NCBI GenBank assembly: GCA_036517235.1
Contig: DATDXL010000064.1
Coordinates: 1 to 6,604, forward strand
Reading direction: 5' to 3'
Length of the DNA stretch: 6,604 nucleotides
DNA from: 2-02-FULL-46-13 sp036517235
GTDB taxonomy: Bacteria > Patescibacteriota > Minisyncoccia > Phycocordibacterales > DSPV01
Part shown: piece by piece, positions 1 through 4,930 of the stretch
Numbering within the stretch: the first letter of the stretch is position 1
Layout: each line of letters opens with the position of its first letter
Translations under genes and position numbers: made by a program
The notes under the pieces: model-generated
What the model saw: only the letters and a program-made list of their open reading frames with translations
Told to the model about the DNA's origin: nothing
Databases searched by the model: none

Positions 1-68
1 CGGCCGTGCGCCGCTCCGAAGGCATCTTCGAAGGCGACCAGATAACCTTTACTCTAGCCATACGATAG
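1..68 (+). CDS. 3' end of a gene cut by the window edge (hypothetical, probable paralogue of the next gene's tail)
   Basis: Only the last 21 complete codons are visible, read in the frame starting at base 3 and closed by TAG at 66-68. The peptide ends SEGIFEGDQITFTLAIR. The reason to believe it is coding is that almost the same ending, EGDTITFTLEI plus stop, recurs at 967-1002 just after the next gene, in a different frame from that gene. Two independent occurrences of EGDxITFTLxI followed by a stop are unlikely by chance, so this looks like the conserved C-terminus of a small protein family present here in tandem. Function cannot be assigned from this fragment. The other two forward frames give arginine-rich or early-stopped peptides and are less credible. 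Confidence 0.5.
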   Translation, partial: AVRRSEGIFEGDQITFTLAIR

Positions 69-170
69 AGAATTTGTGCACACCCCTATGAGGGGCCTCC
101 GGTGAACATGTGTAAGAATTACAGTGTATAGGCGCCTTTTCTTTTTTATAGGCTCATAGTCACAACTCGT

Positions 171-956
171 ATGAAGATCACATCATTTATTACCACAGCG
201 CTTTTCCTGCTCGCGCTTCCAGTGAGCGCGCAAAGCGTGCAGGCGCAAGGAGCCGCCAGCAGCAGTGCCGGTGTTTCTGCTGGGAAGGCGCAGGTCGGCC
301 TCGACGTGAGCGGCGAGGCGAAAGCCGGCATGCAGGGCAATGCTGGGAATACGGAAGATAACGGAAGGGGCGAGGAACAGTCCGAAGCCGACACGGGGGG
401 AAGCATGAAGGGCGGCAACACCAAAGCAACGACCTCGGACGAAGAACGGGGCAATGATGTTTCGGTACAGGCGGTCGAGATCCGCGGCTGGGACACGACC
501 CAGAAACAAGAATTCCTCGCAACGGTAAAGACGCATGCGCAGGTGCGCTCGGAGCAAGATCTTGAGAATTTCGCGAAGGGTATCCTCGTCAAGGATGAGA
601 ATGTGGAAGAGATATCCTCGGACGAAGATAGTGTCGAAGTGCGCTACCGTGTGCCGGCGAAGTTCTTGGGGCTTATCGACACCACACTCCCCGTAACCGT
701 TGTTGCCGCAAAAGCTCAGGGCGAACTTGGCGGAGGTGTACAGGTGCACTTCCCCTGGTACAGCTTCCTTTTCGGGGTGCCTGATGTGGTATCCGAGACT
801 ACGCTCGAAAGCGATGTTGCCACGGCAGTCGGCGCAGACCTCGATGTGGATGGCTCACTCGATGTTGCGGCAACTGCGCGGCTCTACAATGCGATAAGCA
901 ACGTCCTCAAGACCAAACACGACACGGCCAAGAACTCGATCGGAAATATCCGATAG
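171..956 (+). CDS. Secreted protein of unknown function with low-complexity linker
   Basis: A 261-residue protein with a clear signal peptide: Lys2, a hydrophobic stretch at about 5-18 and a VSA|QS cleavage site after residue 20. Residues 21-95 are Ala/Gly/Ser/Glu-rich and low in complexity, a typical flexible linker. A folded region follows, about 98-261, including VEVRYRVPAKFLGLIDTTLP (155-174) and VHFPWYSFLFGV (192-203), ending KTKHDTAKNSIGNIR. I recognise this only as the style of small exported hypothetical proteins in Parcubacteria-like genomes; no enzyme motif or cysteine is visible. ATG is chosen because it directly precedes the signal peptide; no Shine-Dalgarno sequence is seen. The stop at 954-956 may be premature, because a conserved-looking tail lies in the +1 frame just downstream (see 957-1002). 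Confidence 0.82.
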   Translation: MKITSFITTALFLLALPVSAQSVQAQGAASSSAGVSAGKAQVGLDVSGEAKAGMQGNAGNTEDNGRGEEQSEADTGGSMKGGNTKATTSDEERGNDVSVQAVEIRGWDTTQKQEFLATVKTHAQVRSEQDLENFAKGILVKDENVEEISSDEDSVEVRYRVPAKFLGLIDTTLPVTVVAAKAQGELGGGVQVHFPWYSFLFGVPDVVSETTLESDVATAVGADLDVDGSLDVAATARLYNAISNVLKTKHDTAKNSIGNIR

Positions 957-1002
957 CTGGAAGAAAGAAGGCGACACCATCACCTTCACCCTTGAAATAT
1001 AG
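957..1002 (+). pseudogene. Out-of-frame C-terminal tail following the secreted protein
   Basis: In the +1 frame relative to the preceding gene, bases 952-1002 read DSWKKEGDTITFTLEI and then TAG. This matches the end of the gene at the window's left edge (EGDQITFTLAIR, stop 66-68) at nine of eleven positions across EGDxITFTLxI. Skipping a single base around C951 joins the preceding protein smoothly (KNSIGNI then DSWKKEGD...), giving about 276 residues. The explanation could be a real frameshift mutation, a one-base assembly error, a +1 programmed frameshift at CGA-TAG-C, or a decayed duplicate tail. The sequence alone does not separate these. The family relationship between the two tails is inferred from this short match only. 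Confidence 0.4.
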
Positions 1003-1029
1003 GCTTTGTGTGTCGTATGCGGTGAGTGG

Positions 1030-1059
1030 TTGAACATTCCGCATCGGCCCTGGTAGACT
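1030..1059 (+). promoter_or_regulatory. Candidate sigma-70-type promoter for the second secreted protein
   Basis: TTGAAC at 1030-1035 and TAGACT at 1054-1059 are separated by 18 bp, a tolerable -35/-10 pair about 33 bp before the ATG at 1092. Each hexamer matches the consensus at four of six positions. A competing -10, TATTAT at 1065-1070, has no good -35. No Shine-Dalgarno sequence lies between the promoter and the ATG. This is pattern matching only. Confidence 0.3.
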
Positions 1060-1091
1060 GCGGGTATTATTCATTCTCATTATAAACAGCT

Positions 1092-1652
1092 ATGCAAACT
1101 TCACTCTCAAGCATCGGTAGCAAGGTAGCGCTCATCGCGATGGCGCTTCTCGTCTCTTTCGCACTCGCGCTTCCCGCATTTGCGGCGACGACGGTCCCCG
1201 GACACGCGAAAAAGGTCGAAAACGGCAAGATAGACGCAGACAACAACGGCATTCCGGATGCCGGCATCTATGTGAACGGTCACTACACCTCGCTCTATGC
1301 GTACGACGCGAACGGCGATTATTATTGGGATCTCGGTGACGGCCGCGTGCAGGGCACCGTCGACTCTGTCGACGAGCTCGAGGAGGCCACGCTCACGAGC
1401 TGCGACTACGTCATCAACTACCGCGCGGATTTCGGCAACGATCCCTTCATGAACGAAGGCTGGATCCAAAACCTCATCAGCTGTCACGGCTACGACGACA
1501 ATAATAATCAGTACAACTATTTCATCGTGAGCCAGACAGACCCGCGCTACACCGGCGACCCCGATTGGGCGATATGGGGCACATGGGAGTACCACGTGCT
1601 TACCATTAGCGGCGAGGGCAACCTCACTGGTCCGCAGAATCACGTGAACTAG
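1092..1652 (+). CDS. Small secreted protein with a calcium-loop-like motif, unknown function
   Basis: A 186-residue protein with a strong signal peptide: Lys11, hydrophobic core about 12-28, cleavage after AFA at 29-31. The mature part is acidic and rich in Asp, Asn, Tyr and Trp. Residues 48-56 read DADNNGIPD, which fits the DxDxNGIxD calcium-binding loop found in thrombospondin type 3 repeats and dockerin-like EF loops, but there is one copy only, so this is not a recognisable dockerin. Two cysteines in the mature chain (104 and 131) could form a disulfide. Further Asp/Asn/Tyr runs occur at 70-84 and 134-143. It is probably exported and may bind calcium or a surface polymer; no catalytic motif is visible. 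It has its own intrinsic terminator 13 bp downstream, so it is likely a single-gene transcription unit. Confidence 0.85.
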   Translation: MQTSLSSIGSKVALIAMALLVSFALALPAFAATTVPGHAKKVENGKIDADNNGIPDAGIYVNGHYTSLYAYDANGDYYWDLGDGRVQGTVDSVDELEEATLTSCDYVINYRADFGNDPFMNEGWIQNLISCHGYDDNNNQYNYFIVSQTDPRYTGDPDWAIWGTWEYHVLTISGEGNLTGPQNHVN

Positions 1653-1665
1653 CGTTCGCGGATAC

Positions 1666-1699
1666 CACAAAAAGAGCGCCGCGAGGCGCTCTTTTTGTG
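1666..1699 (+). terminator. Strong intrinsic (rho-independent) terminator
   Basis: A perfect 15-bp inverted repeat, CACAAAAAGAGCGCC (1666-1680), loop GCGA (1681-1684) and GGCGCTCTTTTTGTG (1685-1699). The GC-rich inner stem GAGCGCC/GGCGCTC is followed by TTTTT. It ends the unit of the secreted protein that stops at 1652. The A-tract on the other side means it could also terminate leftward transcription, although no minus-strand gene is seen here. Confidence 0.92.
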
Positions 1700-1751
1700 T
1701 ACGAGACAAAATGGACTAATTCGGATCGCCGCCGCCCAAGGCTAATTCCGC

Positions 1752-1782
1752 CCGAATTCCCAAACTCTAAGGTTTGTGGAAT
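1752..1782. repeat. Intergenic palindromic repeat, copy 1 (before the glycosylase gene)
   Basis: CCGAATTCCCAAAC at 1752-1765 is identical to 2440-2453. Within it, ATTCC-CAAAC (1756-1765) and GTTTG-T-GGAAT (1772-1782) form an inverted repeat around TCTAAG, with one unpaired T. It sits 9 bp before the chosen GTG start of the glycosylase gene. It could be an operator, an mRNA hairpin, or a member of a genome-wide short interspersed repeat; with two copies visible I cannot tell. Confidence 0.6.
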
Positions 1783-1791
1783 GATTCCTGC

Positions 1792-2439
1792 GTGGCTAAA
1801 AAGATAATCAGCGCCTCCATCACGTACCTCAAGCGTGATATGCACCTGGGAGATTTCATACGGCGCTTCGGGCCTATCGCTCATCGCCGAGCGCACGCGC
1901 CGGATGTCTTCCGCGCGCTGTCTGAATCCATCATCTACCAGCAGCTTTCGGGAAAAGCGGCCGATACCATTCTCAAGCGCTTCGTCGCGCTTTTCCCTGG
2001 CAACCCTACTTCGCCACGGCTTCGAAGGGCAGGGAAATTTCCTGCGCCGAGGGATGTCTTGAAGATACGGACAGAAAGACTACGAAGCGCTGGGCTTTCG
2101 GGCCAGAAGGCGGCCTACCTCAAGGACCTCGCACGCAGATGCACGGACGGCACCATCGAGCCCGAGAAATTCAGCACAATGACCGACGCGGAAGTCATCG
2201 AACATGTCACCGCTGTGAAAGGCATAGGCGAGTGGACCGCGCATATGTTCCTGATGTTCACTCTCTCACGACCGGACATTCTGCCCACCGGAGACCTCGG
2301 CATTCAAAAAGGCTTCAAAAAACTCTTCGGCCTGCGCAAGCTCCCGAGCCCTGAGCGCATGCTCTACTTATCAAAAGCCTGGAGCGGCCACCGCACGGTG
2401 GCCTGCTTCTACCTCTGGCGCCTCCTCGACGAAAAATAA
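1792..2439 (+). CDS. DNA-3-methyladenine glycosylase II (AlkA/Mag type, HhH-GPD superfamily)
   Basis: A 215-residue base-excision-repair enzyme that removes alkylated purines such as 3-methyladenine. Family landmarks, numbered from the GTG at 1792, are QQLSGKAA (50-57), the helix-hairpin-helix VKGIGEWTAHMF (142-153) that grips DNA backbone, and the catalytic aspartate Asp168 in PTGDLGIQKG. The C-terminal AWSGHRTVACFYLWR segment is also typical. It lacks the extra N-terminal domain of E. coli AlkA and is the short Mag-like form. The start is uncertain: GTG at 1792 gives MAKKIISASITYLKRD and keeps the first helix; TTG at 1774 would add six residues and lie inside the upstream palindrome. Residues 72-81 (PTSPRLRRAG) look like an inserted palindromic element (see 2005-2034). 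It is flanked by two copies of an intergenic repeat. Confidence 0.9.
   Translation: MAKKIISASITYLKRDMHLGDFIRRFGPIAHRRAHAPDVFRALSESIIYQQLSGKAADTILKRFVALFPGNPTSPRLRRAGKFPAPRDVLKIRTERLRSAGLSGQKAAYLKDLARRCTDGTIEPEKFSTMTDAEVIEHVTAVKGIGEWTAHMFLMFTLSRPDILPTGDLGIQKGFKKLFGLRKLPSPERMLYLSKAWSGHRTVACFYLWRLLDEK
2005..2034. repeat. Short palindromic element inserted in frame within the glycosylase gene
   Basis: Thirty bases encode PTSPRLRRAG between ...FVALFPGN and KFPAPRDVLK. Removing them leaves FPGNKFPAPRDVLKIRTERLRSAGLS, which reads like an uninterrupted family member, where this is a short loop. The DNA is hairpin-like: TTCG and CGAAGGG face each other around CCACGGCT, and an outer arm TTTCCCTG (1992-1999) pairs with CAGGGAAA (2030-2037). 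A length divisible by three, a basic/Pro-rich peptide and palindromic DNA resemble Rickettsia palindromic elements in concept. No second copy is visible in this window, so its being a mobile repeat is inference. Confidence 0.5.
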
Positions 2440-2463
2440 CCGAATTCCCAAACCCGCAGGTTT
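2440..2463. repeat. Intergenic palindromic repeat, copy 2 (after the glycosylase gene, before the defence module)
   Basis: CCGAATTCCCAAAC (2440-2453), then CCGCAG and GTTT, matches copy 1 at 21 of 24 positions, starting at the base after the glycosylase stop codon. AAACC (2450-2454) and GGTTT (2459-2463) form a short inverted repeat with a CGCA loop. There is no T-tract, so it is not a convincing terminator. AAACCCGCAGG here also resembles AAACCCGAAAG at 6527-6537 in the promoter of the LexA-methylase gene (9 of 11). Confidence 0.6.
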
Positions 2464-2550
2464 ATTGGTAGGGCTATCGGCCGCTTGCGTCGTTGTAAAG
2501 GTAAGCGTATTGTGCCAAGCGCGAGCAAAGAGGGATTCCAAGAAACCCAT

Positions 2551-4257
2551 ATGAAACTCTCAAGAGAATCTAAAGCAGCCTATCTTCAGGCGGCAAAGGA
2601 ACTGAATAAACATTTACACTCAAGAGAATACAGATTATTAAAACCCGAGAAAGCTTTTATCTCGTGGTATATATTTGCGCGATTTGGCAAGCACATTGGG
2701 GAAGCGGACGTCGCTATAGTTGACGCACCAAGAGAAGGTGGCGTTGATGCCATTGTTTCAACGGATACTGAATCTTTTGTTCTGCAAATGAAATATGAGG
2801 TTTCTCCACGTATTTCATATGTAAGTCAAAAAGACGTTCGCGAGTTTGAGAAATTAGTCAGAATATTTCGCGAGGAAGATCCTGATCTTAGATTCACGAC
2901 TTGGCTAATAAGAGTAAGACCGCAGATCCGGAATCGCTACAAAAAGATTCACAGGATGATGCAACGTGACCCTGGGTCGGTACGATTTGTCTTTGTAACT
3001 TCCAAACTTTGTTCGCTTGAACAAAGTGACTGGATTGAAATCGAGGCCGCGCCGAATATATTGTCCCTCTGGGATTTATATCGATACGGATTTACACCGC
3101 CAACCGAATCAATTGATATAAGACTTTCGGACGACTGGAGCACGGGATCAGAAAACGGTAATTTCCGAACCTATGTTGGCTTGGCGGACGTCTCTGACTT
3201 CCTGAAAATAATGGCCGACGATAAAAACGAAAGGCTTTTTGCTCAGAATGTTCGTACTGACTTACGATCATCCATCAATGTCGCAATTCGAGAAACATAC
3301 GAGAAGTATCCCAATAAATTTTGGTTAGGAAACAATGGTATTTACATCGTCTGCAAACGGGTTGTACAAGAAGGTAAAATCTTTACGTTGCACTATCCGT
3401 CAGTAATCAATGGATCTCAAACACTCCACTCAATTGCGGCATCAAATAAAAAGCATCCCTGTCAAATTCTAGTTCGTATCTTGCAGATGGACGTAACAGG
3501 TGATCAAAGGCTTTTAGGTGAGATCATACGGCGCACAAACACTCAAAATCCGATGAAGCTCATTAATCTTGCGGCGCATGATCCATACCAGCTTAATATT
3601 GCTCGTTATCTCGATAGGTTCAAAATATTCTATGAACGGCGTGAGTATGAATGGAAAAATGAGAAACGAGATTTGCTCACGGACCACATTAGCGTAAACA
3701 TTAAAGACATTGGGCAATGGCTTGCAATTCTCCAGGACAGTATCGGGCTTGGCACGATAAGGAGTCGAGTATCCGAGTTATTCCAAAATACAAACTATAT
3801 TAGGATATTTCACGATTTTGATCGGGATCTCGTTTCCCCTAAATATAATGAAATGGCAGTAATGATCTGGTCGGCGTTGCTATTTAGGGAGATTTGTGGC
3901 GAACTCAACAGTACACAAAAGGTTCGAGCAAAAATGGCCCAATTCGTATTGATCAAATGCGTCTATGATGCCGTACTCTTGAATAAGGAAATGAGAGGTG
4001 TCGTCCTTCGCATGCTTGAGCACCATGCCTTTGGGCGCAAACATCTTCCTGGTCAACTAGTAATTCTTTTTAGAAAAATCATCGCCGACATTACAAGAAT
4101 GCAGAGGAAAGAACAGTCAAAAGAGCTCAATATTGATTTCAGCAACTTTTTCAAGAGAAATGATTTAACCGAATATGCCTATACCAAGATTTGTCAAAAG
4201 AAATATTTGAGGTCACTGGCTAGGATTCTAGCTACGCGCATTGGAAAGGTCGCATAA
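2551..4257 (+). CDS. AIPR-family abortive-infection protein with PD-(D/E)xK-like N-terminus
   Basis: A 568-residue protein, probably a phage-defence effector or accessory subunit. The AIPR core is recognised by RLFAQNVR (229-236), FWLGNNGIYI (257-266), VINGSQT (285-291), RTNTQNP (328-334) and YERREYEW (361-368). The N-terminal part carries a nuclease-fold signature: GEADVAIVD (50-58), GGVDAI (63-68) and LQMKY (78-82), giving a plausible Asp66 and Gln79-x-Lys81 site. ATG at 2551 is chosen; the frame stays open to TTG 2485 and GTG 2512, but the added peptide is basic and unlike the rest. AAGAGGGA at 2528-2535 is a distant possible ribosome site. The endonuclease gene starts 4 bp after its stop, so the two are almost certainly one operon. 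The coding sequence is AT-richer than the genes to its left, suggesting transfer. Substrate and trigger are unknown. Confidence 0.87.
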   Translation: MKLSRESKAAYLQAAKELNKHLHSREYRLLKPEKAFISWYIFARFGKHIGEADVAIVDAPREGGVDAIVSTDTESFVLQMKYEVSPRISYVSQKDVREFEKLVRIFREEDPDLRFTTWLIRVRPQIRNRYKKIHRMMQRDPGSVRFVFVTSKLCSLEQSDWIEIEAAPNILSLWDLYRYGFTPPTESIDIRLSDDWSTGSENGNFRTYVGLADVSDFLKIMADDKNERLFAQNVRTDLRSSINVAIRETYEKYPNKFWLGNNGIYIVCKRVVQEGKIFTLHYPSVINGSQTLHSIAASNKKHPCQILVRILQMDVTGDQRLLGEIIRRTNTQNPMKLINLAAHDPYQLNIARYLDRFKIFYERREYEWKNEKRDLLTDHISVNIKDIGQWLAILQDSIGLGTIRSRVSELFQNTNYIRIFHDFDRDLVSPKYNEMAVMIWSALLFREICGELNSTQKVRAKMAQFVLIKCVYDAVLLNKEMRGVVLRMLEHHAFGRKHLPGQLVILFRKIIADITRMQRKEQSKELNIDFSNFFKRNDLTEYAYTKICQKKYLRSLARILATRIGKVA

Positions 4258-4261
4258 AGGT

Positions 4262-4930
4262 ATGCGTGTAGTTAATACGTATTCGTTCAAGGGGGGTGAG
4301 AGGTTCGTAAAGAAGAGACATTCTAAAGAATTGGGCGAGATTTTGGACACAATAAAACACCTCGATGCGATATCGTGTCTCACGAAGTTGAGCAGTGAGA
4401 AAACTAAAGTGGGCCAACTACTCTTTTCTCCTCCCGCCCTAAATAAGGCGATGAAGCTGGAACTCTGTGATGCTGGCTGGACCAAGAAATCTAATGGTAA
4501 AAGGGGTTACATCGAACCCAGACATAAGTTTGGGAAGAATCGATTTCGAGAGATGGATGGCATAAAAGACAAAGTTGGTCTCGAAATCCAGTTTGGCAAG
4601 TATGCGTTCATGGGTTACGACATCTTCTCCAAAATGGTCATTTTTAAGAAACTTGGCCTAATAGAATGTGGCATAGAAGTCGTTCCTGTTAATGAGCTGT
4701 GCAAGCACATGTCGACAGGGGTTTCCGACTTTAATCAGCTTCTGATTGATTTCAAATATCGAGGAGAGAGCGATATTGATATTCCAGTCTATGTCATTGG
4801 TATTGGGCTTACGAGTCATGAAAAACGAGATAGAGCTCGTATACAGGCACTCTACAGCAGGAATAAAAAGGCTGCCCTAAAGATAGTAAACTTGCGCAAG
4901 TACAATGGATCAGCGCCCGGACCTAAGTAG
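4262..4930 (+). CDS. Type II restriction endonuclease, BstYI/BglII family (predicted target RGATCY)
   Basis: A 222-residue endonuclease. From ATG 4262 it begins MRVVNTYSF, which lines up with the start of BstYI (MRIVEVYS) as I remember it, so this start is preferred over TTG 4241, which would overlap the upstream gene. Other BstYI-like blocks are SSEKTKVGQLLFSP (44-57), KDKVGLEIQFGKYAF (102-116), GIEVVP (137-142) and MSTGVSDFNQ (150-159). Asp99, Glu108 and Gln110 reproduce the spacing of the BglII catalytic residues Asp84, Glu93 and Gln95 (D-x8-E-x-Q). It would cut double-stranded DNA at R^GATCY or a subset; the exact site is inferred from the family. It follows the AIPR gene by 4 bp and overlaps the convergent methylase gene by 21 bp, so it forms the restriction half of a restriction-modification pair. 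The length fits the family; it appears intact. Confidence 0.92.
   Translation: MRVVNTYSFKGGERFVKKRHSKELGEILDTIKHLDAISCLTKLSSEKTKVGQLLFSPPALNKAMKLELCDAGWTKKSNGKRGYIEPRHKFGKNRFREMDGIKDKVGLEIQFGKYAFMGYDIFSKMVIFKKLGLIECGIEVVPVNELCKHMSTGVSDFNQLLIDFKYRGESDIDIPVYVIGIGLTSHEKRDRARIQALYSRNKKAALKIVNLRKYNGSAPGPK

Noticed and set aside
83..95. CCCCT-ATG-AGGGG hairpin as a terminator of the left-edge gene
   Set aside because: The stem is only 5 bp with a 3-base loop and no T-tract follows; it is too weak to call.
183..749. 188-codon and other minus-strand open frames opposite the first secreted protein
   Set aside because: The peptides have no recognisable domain or signal and mirror the low-complexity Ala/Gly/Glu codons of the + strand gene.
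1139..1270. Dockerin or EF-hand assignment for the second secreted protein
   Set aside because: Only one DxDxNGIxD loop is present and the paired repeat and helices of a dockerin are missing; it is reported as a motif, not a domain.
1107..1709. 200-codon open frame on the minus strand
   Set aside because: It lies opposite the secreted protein gene at 1092-1652, which has a clear signal peptide. The minus-strand peptide is a Val/Ile/Arg-rich low-complexity shadow typical of GC-rich antisense frames, and it runs through the terminator hairpin.
2485..2550. N-terminal extension of the AIPR protein from TTG 2485 or GTG 2512
   Set aside because: The extra 13-22 residues are basic, do not resemble the family, and compete with an ATG at 2551; they are kept only as an alternative.
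4241..4261. TTG 4241 as the start of the restriction endonuclease
   Set aside because: It would overlap the AIPR gene, and the BstYI N-terminus aligns with the ATG at 4262 instead.
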